From positions 12,765 through 76,764 of the forward strand of contig NZ_FRAD01000015.1 of assembly GCF_900142225.1 (NCBI RefSeq): DNA of 64,000 nucleotides. Reading direction: 5' to 3'. The DNA comes from Hathewaya proteolytica DSM 3090. GTDB taxonomy: Bacteria > Bacillota > Clostridia > Clostridiales > Clostridiaceae. The notes below the pieces were generated by a model that saw only the letters and a list, made by a program, of their open reading frames with translations, was not told the origin of the DNA and searched no databases. The position numbers were made by a program, and so were the translations under genes. Each line of letters starts with the position of its first letter. Position 1 is the stretch's first letter. Shown here one piece after another: positions 43,285 through 53,455 of this stretch.

Positions 43285-44094
43285 CTATTTCACCTCTGTT
43301 CCATTTTCATTGAAATACCTAGCCTTGCCGTCTAGAATTATCTCTAAGCCTTTGCTGGTGATTTGGCCCATCTGGATTTTGTTTGCTCTGTAATTATTGT
43401 TAAATATTCCTCTATGCTTTCCTGTACTCACATCGCAGATCCACAAGAAGTACCTGTTGTTGTTGTTAAGGTTTGGGAGCTTTGTGGCATAATAGACTTT
43501 GTCTTTGTATAACCTTGGAGATTCCATCCATATAAACGAAGGGTTTTGCTTTAAAAAGTCATTTCTACTCACCCTTTTCCCCTTAGTGGTTACGAATAAA
43601 TCATATGATAAATTTTTAACAATACCGCCTTCATTTAAAGAAAATAATTGAGATGTTTTGTTAAAAAATACTATGGCCATTTTTTTATCTTGGCTTAGTT
43701 GGTATGTATAGTTTCCATCCTCCTTAAGCTTGTCAATGGACTGTGTTTTGGTGTCTACAGTGTAATCTATTTTAAATCCATTTTCTAATACTGCCGTTCT
43801 CTCTTCAACTTTATCTTCTTTTACTTTTTCCTTAATTTCATCCTTGTCAGCACTGATATCTTCTACCTTTGTATTCTCTTTTGAAGAAATATCTTTTACT
43901 ATTTCAGTTATGTTACCCTTTGGATCCACATTGTTTTTCTTTGCAATGAGCTTCTTTAGGCTGTCTAAATTTAGATACAATATACCCCCTATTAGTAGAG
44001 CTATGCTGATTATAACAATGGCTATGGCCCTTATTCTCTTTCTTCTCTTCATAATCTTCTCGTAGTCTTTGCTAAATATACTTACCTTTTTCAC
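43285..44094 (-). CDS. Single-TM anchored protein of unknown function
   Basis: 269 residues, starting at GTG with AAGGGGGGG upstream. The basic N-terminus (MKRRKRIRAIAI) and TM (about 22-43) orient the rest outward. Then comes a Lys/Glu-rich helical linker (ISSKENTKVEDISADKDEIKEK region) and a beta-rich C-terminal half with 'YQLSQDKKMAIVFFNKTSQLFSL' and 'YYATKLPNLNNNNRYFLWICD', reminiscent of a propeller blade repeat. No family recognised. The gene diverges from pflB. Confidence 0.7.
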   Translation of the reverse strand: MKKVSIFSKDYEKIMKRRKRIRAIAIVIISIALLIGGILYLNLDSLKKLIAKKNNVDPKGNITEIVKDISSKENTKVEDISADKDEIKEKVKEDKVEERTAVLENGFKIDYTVDTKTQSIDKLKEDGNYTYQLSQDKKMAIVFFNKTSQLFSLNEGGIVKNLSYDLFVTTKGKRVSRNDFLKQNPSFIWMESPRLYKDKVYYATKLPNLNNNNRYFLWICDVSTGKHRGIFNNNYRANKIQMGQITSKGLEIILDGKARYFNENGTEVK

Positions 44095-44183
44095 TTTTTT
44101 CCCCCCTTTTTATGCTACCATTATTATTTTACTGCTTCCTACTATATTATACATAATATTAATAAAAAAAAAATAGATAATAG

Positions 44184-44212
44184 TACACAAAATATATTTT
44201 TTTGTGTATAAT
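44184..44212 (+). promoter_or_regulatory. Predicted pflB promoter with dyad operator
   Basis: TACACA (44184-44189) and TATAAT (44207-44212) with a 17-nt spacer. The perfect dyad TACACAAAA-7 nt-TTTTGTGTA spans 44184-44208, from the -35 into the -10, so a repressor bound there would block RNA polymerase. Confidence 0.65.
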
Positions 44213-44264
44213 TAAATTGAATGTAGAAAATTTAACATTCAACTACTCATATAGGAGGAAACTT

Positions 44265-46511
44265 ATGTTTAAACAATGGAATGATTTTAAAGGTCAGCTT
44301 TGGAAGAAGGAAATAAATGTAAGAGATTTTATTCAAAAAAACTACACCTGCTATACAGGCAATGACGAATTTTTGAGTGATTGCAGTGAAAAAACAAAAA
44401 AGGTATGGGAAAAGGCTCATGCTTTAATTATTGAGGAAATAAAAAAGGGCGTTATAGATGTAGAAACTGAAGTTGTTTCCGGCATAAACAATTTCAAACC
44501 AGGCTATATAGATAAAGACAATGAAGTTATTGTAGGACTTCAAACTGATGCTCCACTAAAGAGAATCGTAAACCCATATGGCGGTTTTAGAATGGTAGAT
44601 GCTTCATTAAAAGCTTATGGATTTACTCTAAATGAAGACATCAAAAAGCATTTTGAATCTTATAGAAAAACTCACAATCAAGGAGTTTTCGATGCTTATA
44701 CAGATGAAGCAAAATTGGCAAGACACGTTGGGTTGCTTACTGGATTGCCTGATGCCTATGGAAGAGGAAGAATCGTTGGAGATTACAGACGTATTGCTCT
44801 ATACGGTATAGATTTTCTTATGGATGAAAAGAAAAAAGATTTTAAGAAGCTAAAGGGACCTGCTACAGATGAACTTATCCGCACCCGTGAAGAAATCTCT
44901 GAGCAAATCAGAGCACTTTCCGACATAAAGGAGATGGGATTATCTTACGGAGTAGATATGTCTCAGCCGGCAAAAAATGCAAGAGAAGCTGTTCAGTTCG
45001 TTTACCTAGGATACCTTGCTGCTGTTAAAGAAAACAATGGTGCAGCAACTTCCCTTGGACGCGTTACCACCTTCTTAGATTGTTTTATCGAAAGAGATCT
45101 ACAAAATGGCACCATAACAGAAAAAGAAGCTCAAGAGATAATAGATCAGTTTGTAATTAAACTTAGATTGGTAAGACACCTTAGAACTCCTGACTACAAC
45201 GAGCTATTTGCTGGTGACCCTACTTGGATTACTGAATCTATAGGTGGTGTTTCTTTAAACGGAAAACCTCTTGTAACAAAGAATTCCTTTAGATTTTTAC
45301 ACACTCTTTGCACTTTAGGTGCTGCACCAGAGCCAAATATGACTGTTTTATGGTCTGAAAAGTTACCTGAAAACTTTAAGAAGTTCTGTGCTAAGATGTC
45401 TATCTTAACTGATTCTATTCAGTATGAAAATGACGACATTATGAGACCAATTTACGGCGACGACTACGGTATAGCATGTTGCGTATCTGCCATGGAGATG
45501 GGCAAGAGAATGCAATTCTTTGGAGCAAGAGCTAATATTGCAAAATCCCTTCTTTACGCAATAAACGGTGGTGTTGATGAGGTTAAAAAAGATAAAGCTG
45601 GTAATACTATAACTGTAATACCTGGCATTGCAAAAATGGAAGACGAAGTTCTAGACTTTGACAAGGTTGTTGAAAGTTATAAAAAGGTACTTGAATACGT
45701 GGCTGATTTGTACGTAAACACAATGAACACAATCCACTTTATGCACGATAAATACGCTTATGAGGCTGGACAGATGTCCCTTCACGATTCAATAGTTAAG
45801 CGCTTTATGGCCTTTGGTGTTGCTGGACTTTCTGTAGTTGCAGACTCACTTAGTGCTATAAAATACGCCAAGGTTATGCCTATAAGAGATGAAAACGGTA
45901 TAACTGTAGATTTTAAAATTGAAGGAGATTTCCCTAAGTTCGGCAATGACGACGACAAGGTTGATGACTTCGCTGTATGGGTTCTTGAATTCTTCTCCAA
46001 CGAGTTGAAAAAGCATCCTACATACAGGAATGCTGAACACACATTGTCAGCTCTTACTATTACATCTAACGTGGTTTATGGTAAGAAAACTGGTTCTACC
46101 CCTGATGGACGTAAGCACGGTGAGCCTTTAGCACCAGGCGCAAACCCTATGCACGGACGAGATGAAAACGGAGCATTGGCATCCTTAAACTCCGTGGCAA
46201 AGCTACCTTACAAGGATTACTGCCAGGATGGTATATCAAATACTTTCTCTATCGTTCCAGATGCCTTAGGAAAAGAAGATGAAACTAGAATAAACAATTT
46301 GGTATCTATCATGGATGGATATTTTGCTCAGAGCTCTTTCCACTTAAACGTAAACGTACTAAATAGAGAGACTCTTTTAGATGCTATGGAGTATCCTGAA
46401 AAGTACCCAACTCTAACTATAAGAATTTCTGGATACGCTGTTCACTTTACAAGGCTTACAAGGGAACAACAGTTGGATGTTATAAGCAGAACGTTCCACG
46501 ACTGTATGTAA
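44265..46511 (+). CDS. pflB: Pyruvate formate-lyase
   Basis: 748 residues from [13 protein letters not shown], with AGGAGG upstream; a longer frame exists without a site. Catalytic Cys pair in [13 protein letters not shown], glycyl-radical motif [12 protein letters not shown] near the C-terminus, plus '[16 protein letters not shown]' near 180 and [17 protein letters not shown] near 628. It cleaves pyruvate with CoA to acetyl-CoA and formate, without oxygen. Followed by pflA. Confidence 0.97.
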   Translation: MFKQWNDFKGQLWKKEINVRDFIQKNYTCYTGNDEFLSDCSEKTKKVWEKAHALIIEEIKKGVIDVETEVVSGINNFKPGYIDKDNEVIVGLQTDAPLKRIVNPYGGFRMVDASLKAYGFTLNEDIKKHFESYRKTHNQGVFDAYTDEAKLARHVGLLTGLPDAYGRGRIVGDYRRIALYGIDFLMDEKKKDFKKLKGPATDELIRTREEISEQIRALSDIKEMGLSYGVDMSQPAKNAREAVQFVYLGYLAAVKENNGAATSLGRVTTFLDCFIERDLQNGTITEKEAQEIIDQFVIKLRLVRHLRTPDYNELFAGDPTWITESIGGVSLNGKPLVTKNSFRFLHTLCTLGAAPEPNMTVLWSEKLPENFKKFCAKMSILTDSIQYENDDIMRPIYGDDYGIACCVSAMEMGKRMQFFGARANIAKSLLYAINGGVDEVKKDKAGNTITVIPGIAKMEDEVLDFDKVVESYKKVLEYVADLYVNTMNTIHFMHDKYAYEAGQMSLHDSIVKRFMAFGVAGLSVVADSLSAIKYAKVMPIRDENGITVDFKIEGDFPKFGNDDDKVDDFAVWVLEFFSNELKKHPTYRNAEHTLSALTITSNVVYGKKTGSTPDGRKHGEPLAPGANPMHGRDENGALASLNSVAKLPYKDYCQDGISNTFSIVPDALGKEDETRINNLVSIMDGYFAQSSFHLNVNVLNRETLLDAMEYPEKYPTLTIRISGYAVHFTRLTREQQLDVISRTFHDCM

Positions 46512-46567
46512 AAACATAAAAATTAGAAAATAGTGTCATAAGCTGTTTTCATTCCTTAGGAGTTAAT

Positions 46568-47290
46568 ATGAAAACCGGATATATTCATTCTTTTGAAAGC
46601 ATGGGACTAGTAGACGGTCCTGGAATACGAACGGTGGTTTTTTTTCAAGGTTGCTCTTTGCGTTGCTCTTACTGCCATAATCCCGATACTTGGGATTATG
46701 GTAAAGGGCAACAATATACAGTAGATGACCTTATGAAAAAAATAAACCGCTTTAAACCATATTTTAAAAATGGAGGTGGAGTCACTTTTTCTGGTGGAGA
46801 CCCTTTAATGCAGCCTCAATTTCTAATTGAATGTTTAAAGGCATGCAAAGCTTCTGGAATCCACACTACCATAGATACCTCTGCCTTTGGAATAGAAAAG
46901 TATTACGATGAAATTTTAAAATACACAGATTTAGTCCTTTTAGACATAAAACACTTTGACAACGACGGTTTTATAGAAATAACTGGTCACGGTATGCAAC
47001 ATCTTTTGAAATTCATTGAATGTCTAAATGCATCTAGCTGTAAAGTTTGGATCCGCCATGTTGTGGTTCCTGGTATAACAGATTCTGAGGCTCACATAAA
47101 AAATTTGGCCAACTTTATAAAACAAATAAAGGATATCGAAAAAATTGAATTGCTTCCTTACCACACCTTAGGTGCCCACAAATACGAAAATTTAAATATT
47201 CCGTATAAATTAAAGGACGTTCCACCTATGAACAAAGCAAGAACTCGTGAACTGGAAGAGATGATAAAAAAAGAAATGCAGATGAAGTAA
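46568..47290 (+). CDS. pflA: Pyruvate formate-lyase activating enzyme (radical SAM)
   Basis: 240 residues. The radical SAM cluster CSLRCSYCHNPDTW is near 30, preceded by GLVDGPGIRTVVFFQG. 'GGGVTFSGGDPLMQPQF' near 70-86 is the activase signature. It installs the glycyl radical on PflB using SAM and a [4Fe-4S] cluster. AGGAGTTAAT precedes the ATG, 56 nt after pflB. A hairpin terminator overlaps its stop codon. Confidence 0.97.
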   Translation: MKTGYIHSFESMGLVDGPGIRTVVFFQGCSLRCSYCHNPDTWDYGKGQQYTVDDLMKKINRFKPYFKNGGGVTFSGGDPLMQPQFLIECLKACKASGIHTTIDTSAFGIEKYYDEILKYTDLVLLDIKHFDNDGFIEITGHGMQHLLKFIECLNASSCKVWIRHVVVPGITDSEAHIKNLANFIKQIKDIEKIELLPYHTLGAHKYENLNIPYKLKDVPPMNKARTRELEEMIKKEMQMK

Positions 47291-47306
47291 ATCTGCATTT
47301 CTTTTC
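47272..47306 (+). terminator. Terminator overlapping the pflA stop
   Basis: AGAAATGCAGAT / ATCTGCATTTCT perfect 12-nt arms with a 6-nt loop containing the TAA, followed by TTTTCTTAT. Confidence 0.85.
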
Positions 47307-47315
47307 TTATATTTT

Positions 47316-48215
47316 TTACAAAATTCCTCTTATCTCAGATAGATCCTTTATTCCCTCATCTTCCATGAATTTTTCAATTCCCTTTACGATCTCCAATGAT
47401 GCCATGGGATTTGATAAATTGGCTGTGCCCACTTGAATAGCTGTTGCTCCTGCCATTATAAACTCTATGGCGTCTTGTGCATTGCATATACCTCCAAGTC
47501 CAACTACTGGGACGTTGACATTTTTACAAACTTCATACACCATTCTAAGAGCTATAGGCTTTATGGCTGGTCCGGAGAGTCCAGCTGTCACGTTGTCAAA
47601 AACAAACTTTCGTCTTTTTATGTCCACTGCCATGGCTTTAAAAGTGTTTACAAGAGACAAGGAGTCTGCTCCAGCCTCACAGCACTTTTCAGCCATCTCT
47701 ATTATATTTTCTGCATTAGGCGATAATTTTACCATGAGAATCTTTTTGCATACTTTTCTAATTTCCTTTACAGCTTGATACGCAACTTCTGACTTTATTC
47801 CAAAAGCCATTCCTCCACATTTTACATTGGGGCAGGATATGTTAAGTTCAATAATTGGAACTGAAGTCTCATTTAATAATTTTACACCTTCTATATAATC
47901 CTCAAGGGTTCCTCCCCCAAGATTTGCTATTATGACATTGTTGTACTTCTCCATTTTGGGAAGGTACTCTTCTATAAAAGTTGGCACCCCAGGATTCTGG
48001 AGACCTACGCTATTCATAAGTCCCATGGTGGTCTCGTGGATTCTTATACCTGAATTTCCTAGCTTTTTGTTTATGGTGAGACCTTTACTAGATATGCCAC
48101 CTAGCAATCCCACATCGTAAAGGGGCTCATACTCGCCACCAAAGCCAAAGGTACCTGAAGCCGCTATTACAGGGTTTTTAAATTCAACACCGCATATTTC
48201 TACCTTACTTCTCAT
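47316..48215 (-). CDS. pyrD: Dihydroorotate dehydrogenase B, catalytic subunit (NAD type)
   Basis: 299 residues from ATG ([15 protein letters not shown]); a TTG one codon earlier also opens the frame. GGAGG lies 12 nt upstream, inside pyrK. FMN enzyme: '[18 protein letters not shown]' near 12, catalytic Cys in [11 protein letters not shown] near 127-137, '[20 protein letters not shown]' near 239. Class 1B uses PyrK to pass electrons to NAD+. Last gene of the pyr operon. Confidence 0.95.
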   Translation of the reverse strand: MRSKVEICGVEFKNPVIAASGTFGFGGEYEPLYDVGLLGGISSKGLTINKKLGNSGIRIHETTMGLMNSVGLQNPGVPTFIEEYLPKMEKYNNVIIANLGGGTLEDYIEGVKLLNETSVPIIELNISCPNVKCGGMAFGIKSEVAYQAVKEIRKVCKKILMVKLSPNAENIIEMAEKCCEAGADSLSLVNTFKAMAVDIKRRKFVFDNVTAGLSGPAIKPIALRMVYEVCKNVNVPVVGLGGICNAQDAIEFIMAGATAIQVGTANLSNPMASLEIVKGIEKFMEDEGIKDLSEIRGIL

Positions 48216-48954
48216 CAAAAATCAAGTCCTCCCCTCTGAATATTGGTCCTGTTTTGCAGACGGTCTCGTTTCCCTTCACCGTTTTGCATGTACATCCCAG
48301 ACAAGCTCCTAGACCGCAAGCCATTCTATTTTCCATGGATACTATAATTGGAACCTTATTAGCTTTTGCCATGGAGATTACCTTTTTCATCATGACAAGG
48401 GGACCACAAGAAACCACAATGTCATAATCTGAGGGATTTAAGATTTCTGTTATGTAACCCTTATGGCCTTTGCTACCTGTTTCCGTAGATACATATATAT
48501 TCTCTACAATTTTCTCAACTTCATCTACAGCATATACACAGTCTCTAAATCCAGCATAAAAATCTATGGTATTGGTTCCTTTTAAAGCTTTAGCCAAATT
48601 TACCATGGGAGCTATTCCTATTCCACCTGCCACAAGAGCCACTTTTCCCTTTATTTCATTTAAGTCAAATCCATTTCCCAGTGGACCAAGTATCTGCATT
48701 TCGTCTCCCTTGACCATTTCACTCATATCTTTGGTTCCCTGTCCCACCACCTGATATAAAAAGCTAATATAATTAGGTTGAACATCATAAACGCTTATAG
48801 GCCTTCCAAATAAAATGCCACTTTTAACGGGTTTCAACATATAGAACTGCCCAGAATCTGATTGGAACTGGCCTTCAATTCTAATCTCATATACGTTGTC
48901 AATAATATTCTCATTGCTTAAAACCTTTTCAACTGAACAAATCAAGTTTTTCAC
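48205..48954 (-). CDS. pyrK: Dihydroorotate dehydrogenase B, electron transfer subunit
   Basis: 249 residues. FAD-binding '[10 protein letters not shown]' near 48 and NAD-binding '[15 protein letters not shown]' near 110. The C-terminal [2Fe-2S] Cys set is in [12 protein letters not shown] followed by VCKTGP. The start is uncertain: TTG at 48957, GTG at 48954, and no ATG nearby. It overlaps pyrD by 11 nt. Confidence 0.93.
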   Translation of the reverse strand: MKNLICSVEKVLSNENIIDNVYEIRIEGQFQSDSGQFYMLKPVKSGILFGRPISVYDVQPNYISFLYQVVGQGTKDMSEMVKGDEMQILGPLGNGFDLNEIKGKVALVAGGIGIAPMVNLAKALKGTNTIDFYAGFRDCVYAVDEVEKIVENIYVSTETGSKGHKGYITEILNPSDYDIVVSCGPLVMMKKVISMAKANKVPIIVSMENRMACGLGACLGCTCKTVKGNETVCKTGPIFRGEDLIFDEK

Positions 48955-48960
48955 CAACCT

Positions 48961-49845
48961 TTACTCACTTAGCTTAATTTCGTTTTTAATTTCATTTCTT
49001 ATATCATCTCTCATGATTATAGCTTCTTTTCTTGTACATTCAGCAAAATTTTCCGCTCCATTTTCGTATTTTTTGTAGGCTAAAAGCAATCCTCTTGAAG
49101 AGTTCACCACTCCTCCGTTGCCCTTTGTAAGGTAATTTACAACGTCTTTGGCACCTCCGCCTTGAGCTCCATAGCCTGGAATTAGAAAATAAGTCTTGTT
49201 CAAAGCTTTTCTCATTTCAATACCTTCTTCTTTGTGGGTACATCCCATAACTCCACCTAAACAACTGTATCCACAATTTCCTACATACCTGTGGCCTAGA
49301 TTTTGTATCTTTTCTCCTACCACTTTATACACTCTGCTATTATCTGAAGTCTCAACGTACTCGATATCCTTGGCTCCCTTATTTGATGTTCTAATAAGGA
49401 CAAATATTCCTTTTTCTTGGTTTTCAACGTATGGAAGATATGGCTCTATGCTGTCAAGCCCCATGTAGGGATTTACTGTTATAAAGTCAGCCTCAAAGTC
49501 ACCTTGGAAGTGGGCCTTGGCGTACATCTCTGCAGTTTTAGATATATCCCCTCTTTTTATGTCCGCTATGGATATAGCACCCTTGCTTTTAATGTATTTT
49601 AAAGTATCTGAGTAAGCTTTCATGCCTTCTATGCCATAAGCCTCATAATAAGCTATTTGAACCTTATAGCAAGCTACCACGTCTAAAGTACTGTCGATTA
49701 TTTCCTTGTTAAAATTAAAAAGCTTTTCTCCTATGCTAGTGAACTTACTGGCAAACTCATGGGGTATGTAACTTATATCTGTATCTAGCCCAAGGCACAC
49801 ATGACCCTGTTTTTCCACCAAATCAAATAATTTATCAATAATCAT
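48961..49845 (-). CDS. pyrF: Orotidine 5'-phosphate decarboxylase (type 2)
   Basis: 294 residues. 'HVCLGLDTDISYIP' near 15-28, the catalytic DIKRGDIS near 96-103, and 'FLIPGYGAQGGGAKDVV' near 222. At 294 residues it is the longer type 2 form seen in clostridia and mycobacteria. It decarboxylates OMP to UMP. Between pyrC and pyrK, AAGGATGG before the ATG. Confidence 0.95.
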   Translation of the reverse strand: MIIDKLFDLVEKQGHVCLGLDTDISYIPHEFASKFTSIGEKLFNFNKEIIDSTLDVVACYKVQIAYYEAYGIEGMKAYSDTLKYIKSKGAISIADIKRGDISKTAEMYAKAHFQGDFEADFITVNPYMGLDSIEPYLPYVENQEKGIFVLIRTSNKGAKDIEYVETSDNSRVYKVVGEKIQNLGHRYVGNCGYSCLGGVMGCTHKEEGIEMRKALNKTYFLIPGYGAQGGGAKDVVNYLTKGNGGVVNSSRGLLLAYKKYENGAENFAECTRKEAIIMRDDIRNEIKNEIKLSE

Positions 49846-49859
49846 TTACCTTACCATCC

Positions 49860-51056
49860 TTAAATATTCATATTTTTATAGTCGTATTTAATTATTCCCT
49901 TTACCATGGTTTTTTCCACCCTTGCGCTGACTTTCATACCATTAAATGGAGTGTTTTTGCCCATGGATAAAAACTCTTGCGAATCTATGCAGTGATCGTG
50001 TTCTAAATCTACAAGCACCAAATCTGCCCTATATCCTTTTTCTATTCTGCCACAATTTGAATTCATTATTTCTGCGGGATTTTTGCTCATTATTTCTGAT
50101 AATTTGCTAAGGCTTATGTGCCCTGCTTTCACTAGTTTTTCATAGCATATAGAGAATGAAGTTTCAAGACCTACCATTCCTGGCGCTCCCTTGGCTTTAT
50201 CTTCCTTTGTATGAGGTGCGTGATCCGTTGATATGCAGTCCACATAACCGGATTTTATTGCCTCAATTAAAAAATCCACATCCTCTTTCTCCCTTATTGG
50301 GGGATTTACCCTGAAGTTGCAGTTGTGCAGTGCTATGTGGTGTGGAGTTACTTCACAAGTCACATTAGCTCCCCTGTCTTTTGCGTCCATAATAGCTCTC
50401 ATGGCTTCCTTCGTGCTGACATGGGCAAGGTGAAGATGTGCCCCTGTGTGTTCGCAAAGTCCAATGTCTCTGTATGTCATGAGATTTTCTGCTAACCTCA
50501 TATCAATTTTGGAAAACTCTCTTGTCTCAGTGTGGGATATTATTGTTATGCCCTTTTCCTTTGCCTTTAACATGGCATTGTACATAACTTGGTCGGAAGG
50601 AACTCCTACACCATCGTCGGATATAAATTTTACTTCATTTGTAAGTTTATCTAAGTGCTCTATGGATTTTCCACCCATATTTTCTGTAATTGATACAATT
50701 TGATTTATGTTGACTAGGTCCAGTTTTTTTCCTTTCTCCATGACTTGATAAAATATCTCCATGGAACTGCATATTGGATTGGTGTTTGCCATAAGATTTA
50801 CTGTGCTTACACCGCCTGCCAGGGCTGCCCTTGAACCCGTTTCTAAGTTTTCCTTGTAGGTGTACCCTGGATCTCTAAAATGACAGTGCAAATCTACAAA
50901 TCCTGGCATAAGAACTTTTCCAGTGCCATCAATAATTTCACATGTTTTTTCAAGGTCCCTGCCTATGTCCTCTATGACACCATTATTTACATAAACGTCT
51001 CCATAGCAATTTGTTTTGTAATCTACAATATTTACATTTTTAATTATAACAGCCAT
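49860..51056 (-). CDS. pyrC: Dihydroorotase
   Basis: 398 residues, type I, without the CAD fusion. Zn ligands in DLHCHFRDPGYTYKEN near 57-72 and ISTDHAPHT near 298, GDVYVNNGVI near the N-terminus, and a carbamylated-Lys equivalent near 152. It cyclises N-carbamoyl-L-aspartate to dihydroorotate. It is preceded by a hairpin (51093-51120) that may weaken read-through from pyrBI. Confidence 0.95.
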   Translation of the reverse strand: MAVIIKNVNIVDYKTNCYGDVYVNNGVIEDIGRDLEKTCEIIDGTGKVLMPGFVDLHCHFRDPGYTYKENLETGSRAALAGGVSTVNLMANTNPICSSMEIFYQVMEKGKKLDLVNINQIVSITENMGGKSIEHLDKLTNEVKFISDDGVGVPSDQVMYNAMLKAKEKGITIISHTETREFSKIDMRLAENLMTYRDIGLCEHTGAHLHLAHVSTKEAMRAIMDAKDRGANVTCEVTPHHIALHNCNFRVNPPIREKEDVDFLIEAIKSGYVDCISTDHAPHTKEDKAKGAPGMVGLETSFSICYEKLVKAGHISLSKLSEIMSKNPAEIMNSNCGRIEKGYRADLVLVDLEHDHCIDSQEFLSMGKNTPFNGMKVSARVEKTMVKGIIKYDYKNMNI

Positions 51057-51092
51057 ATGCCTTACCTCACTTTAAATAATTATACCTATAAA

Positions 51093-51120
51093 TAAACCAT
51101 GGACAACAGCCCATGGTTTA
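51093..51120 (-). other. Strong hairpin between pyrI and pyrC
   Basis: TAAACCATGG / CCATGGTTTA perfect 10-nt arms with an 8-nt loop (ACAACAGC), in the 72-nt gap. Minus-strand sequence after it is TTTATAGG, so it may be a weak terminator, a processing site or an attenuator. Confidence 0.6.
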
Positions 51121-51128
51121 TACATATA

Positions 51129-51551
51129 CTATAACTTATAAACTTCATCACAGTACTGGCATCTATAAGAGCCTGTTGCCCTGTCAACAAGATAAAATCT
51201 ATGTGTTATTTCCTGTTCAATTGAAGTAATGCATCTTGGGTTTTTGCACTTTATAACATTTTCTATAGTATCAGGAAGGCTAAGTTCTTTCTTCTTTGTA
51301 ACCTTTTCATCTTCAATTATATCAATTGTAATTCCTGGATCTATAAACCCTAATGCTGTCAAATCTATATCGATCTGGTTCTCGATTTTGATTATGTCCT
51401 TTGTTCCATTTTTATTGCTCTCAGCATTCATTATTAATGCTACTCTATAATCTGCCTTATCAAGTCCAAGATAATTGAATATTTTTATACCTAAGCCTGG
51501 TTTAATGTGATCGATTACTATTCCTCTTTTAATTGCATTTATAGTTAACAT
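51129..51551 (-). CDS. pyrI: Aspartate carbamoyltransferase regulatory subunit
   Basis: 140 residues. N-terminal allosteric ferredoxin-like domain ('[16 protein letters not shown]', '[20 protein letters not shown]'), then the Zn-binding C-terminus with CKNPRCIT and [10 protein letters not shown] (Cys4). With PyrB it forms the dodecameric, nucleotide-controlled ATCase. It overlaps the pyrB stop by 7 nt. GGGGGTGGACAAAGA precedes the ATG. Confidence 0.96.
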   Translation of the reverse strand: MLTINAIKRGIVIDHIKPGLGIKIFNYLGLDKADYRVALIMNAESNKNGTKDIIKIENQIDIDLTALGFIDPGITIDIIEDEKVTKKKELSLPDTIENVIKCKNPRCITSIEQEITHRFYLVDRATGSYRCQYCDEVYKL

Positions 51552-52477
51552 TCTTTGTCCACCCCCAAAAGTTTAGCTATTAAAGCCATTCTAACGTACA
51601 TACCGAATTTAGCCTGTTTAAAATAGGCTGCTCTGCTGTCGCTATCTACTTCTACAGATATTTCATTTACTCTTGGCAATGGGTGAAGCACTATCATATC
51701 ACTCTTAGCACTATTCATCTTGTCCTTATTTAAAATATAGCTGTCTTTTAATCTTACATAATCCTCTTCATTAAAGAATCTTTCTCTTTGAACTCTTGTC
51801 ATATATAAGATATCTATTTGGTCTATAACATCTTCTAGTCTTTCAACTTCTCTAAACTCTATGTTGTTTTTCTTAAGTATCTCCTCTCTTATATAATCAG
51901 GCACTGTAAGCTCCTTAGGAGATATAAGAATAAACTTGTTGTTGCTGTATCTTGACATGGCTTTTATCAATGAGTGAACTGTTCTTCCAAACTTAAGATC
52001 TCCACAAAAGCCCAGTGTAAGACCTTTAAGTGTGCCCTTCAGTGTTCTAATTGTAAGTAAATCTGTAAGGGTCTGAGTTGGATGTTGGTGTCCACCATCA
52101 CCTGCATTTATAACAGGCATTTCAGAGTACATAGATGCAACCTTTGCTGCACCTTCTTTTGGATGACGCATTGCAGCAATATCAGCGTAGCATTCAACGG
52201 TTCTTATAGTATCTGCCACACTTTCTCCCTTTGCTGCGGAACTGGACTTAGCTTCTGAGAATCCTAAGACAGACCCTCCAAGTCTAAGCATAGCTGCCTC
52301 AAAACTTAATCTGGTTCTTGTACTAGGTTCGTAGAATAAAGTTGCCAATATCTTTCCACGGCAAATTGTTGAATACTTCTCCGGACTTTCTATTATTCTT
52401 TCTGCGTAGTTTAATACTTCGTCCAACTCCTCTAATGAGAAATCCATTGGATCGATTAAATGTCTACCTTTTAACAT
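51545..52477 (-). CDS. pyrB: Aspartate carbamoyltransferase catalytic subunit
   Basis: 310 residues. Carbamoyl-phosphate motif [17 protein letters not shown] near 49-65, '[18 protein letters not shown]' near 78-95, '[17 protein letters not shown]' near 127, and HPLPRVNEI near 262-270. First gene of the pyr operon. AAGGGGG lies upstream of the ATG and only about 4 nt below a PyrR-type RNA hairpin, suggesting translational control of the whole operon. Confidence 0.97.
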   Translation of the reverse strand: MLKGRHLIDPMDFSLEELDEVLNYAERIIESPEKYSTICRGKILATLFYEPSTRTRLSFEAAMLRLGGSVLGFSEAKSSSAAKGESVADTIRTVECYADIAAMRHPKEGAAKVASMYSEMPVINAGDGGHQHPTQTLTDLLTIRTLKGTLKGLTLGFCGDLKFGRTVHSLIKAMSRYSNNKFILISPKELTVPDYIREEILKKNNIEFREVERLEDVIDQIDILYMTRVQRERFFNEEDYVRLKDSYILNKDKMNSAKSDMIVLHPLPRVNEISVEVDSDSRAAYFKQAKFGMYVRMALIAKLLGVDKEC

Positions 52478-52497
52478 AATAATAATTCCCCCTTCTT

Positions 52498-52511
52498 AGT
52501 CTCTCTGGACT
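52498..52511 (-). promoter_or_regulatory. PyrR-binding-loop-like RNA element in the pyr leader
   Basis: On the minus strand AGTCCAGAGAGACT, which forms a short stem closing CAGAGA. The known PyrR loop consensus (ARUCCNGNGAGGYU) differs only at one base, and that change keeps pairing (U-A instead of U-G). It lies next to the ribosome binding site rather than before a terminator. Confidence 0.75.
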
Positions 52512-52555
52512 AGTTTTAAAGGCTTTTTTAAAGTCTTTGATTTTACTCTTATAAG

Positions 52556-52584
52556 AGTATACATCATATATATTTCATCGTCAA
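52556..52584 (-). promoter_or_regulatory. Predicted pyr operon promoter
   Basis: TTGACG (52579-52584) and TATACT (52556-52561) on the minus strand with exactly 17 nt between them. The PyrR-type element follows about 45 nt downstream of the -10. Confidence 0.8.
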
Positions 52585-52691
52585 GAAATTTATAATATTA
52601 TTTTGTAAATATTATTTTATCTATTTTGGTCTATTTTTATTGATTTACACGACGATATATTAGATAATAGAAAAAAAGGAGGGACTATAAC

Positions 52692-53441
52692 ATGAATATT
52701 GAAAATATCACTTTAAAAAATGATGATTACAATAAGTATCTCACTACAACTCTTATGACGTCACTTCTAGGTGGCAACAGCCCTACTTTAGGTTCGTCAA
52801 ATTCAAACTCATCATTTTCTGTGGTTCTTCAGGCCCTGTGCACCGCAATGAGTGTATCTAATGATAATTCTTTAAATTCAAATTTGCCTGGTTTAAATCT
52901 AAACAACCTACCATACATGGGTTTAAAAATCAGCGACTACAGTGATGTGAGCGGTGGTATAAATAATTATTACTCCTCTAAATTATCACAAGCTTATGGC
53001 AAGTACAACAACAATGTAGAAAGGGTAGTTGTGAAAAACCCCAAAATATTAAATGCCATAAATATAGCTTGTGAAAAGTATGGTGTAGATCCAAAGCTAG
53101 TAACATCCGTTATAAAGCAGGAGTCGGATTTCAATCCAAACTCCGTGTCTTCTGCGGGTGCCATGGGACTTATGCAGCTTATGCCTGAAAACTGCAAAGA
53201 ATACAATGTAAGTAATCCCTATGATATAGATGAGAACATAGACGCTGGGGTTAGACATCTGCGAGATATGATAAAATCTCAAAAAGGCAATGTTATTCTT
53301 GGACTTGCTGCCTATAATGCTGGTCCTGGTACCTTGAGAAGGCGAGATGTAACAACAATAGATGATATCTATAAGCTTCCAGCTGAAACTAGAGATTATG
53401 TGGTTAAGGTTTCCAAGTATTATAAGTCCTTAAATATTTAA
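52692..53441 (+). CDS. Lytic transglycosylase, SLT domain
   Basis: 249 residues. The first about 120 residues are Ser/Asn-rich and unstructured (LGSSNSNSSFSV). The SLT fold follows: VKNPKILNAINIACEKYG near 115-132, the catalytic Glu in VIKQESDFNPNS near 141-152, GAMGLMQLMP near 156-165, and AAYNAGPGTLRRRD near 209. It cleaves peptidoglycan between MurNAc and GlcNAc. No clear signal peptide is visible, so export is uncertain. AGGAGGGACTATAAC precedes the ATG. 14 nt before the amidase. Confidence 0.92.
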   Translation: MNIENITLKNDDYNKYLTTTLMTSLLGGNSPTLGSSNSNSSFSVVLQALCTAMSVSNDNSLNSNLPGLNLNNLPYMGLKISDYSDVSGGINNYYSSKLSQAYGKYNNNVERVVVKNPKILNAINIACEKYGVDPKLVTSVIKQESDFNPNSVSSAGAMGLMQLMPENCKEYNVSNPYDIDENIDAGVRHLRDMIKSQKGNVILGLAAYNAGPGTLRRRDVTTIDDIYKLPAETRDYVVKVSKYYKSLNI

Positions 53442-53455
53442 CACAGGAGTATTGT

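Noticed and set aside
44202..44264. Extended N-terminus of pflB
   Set aside because: It starts inside the -10 region of the pflB promoter and lacks a ribosome binding site; [10 protein letters not shown] has AGGAGG.
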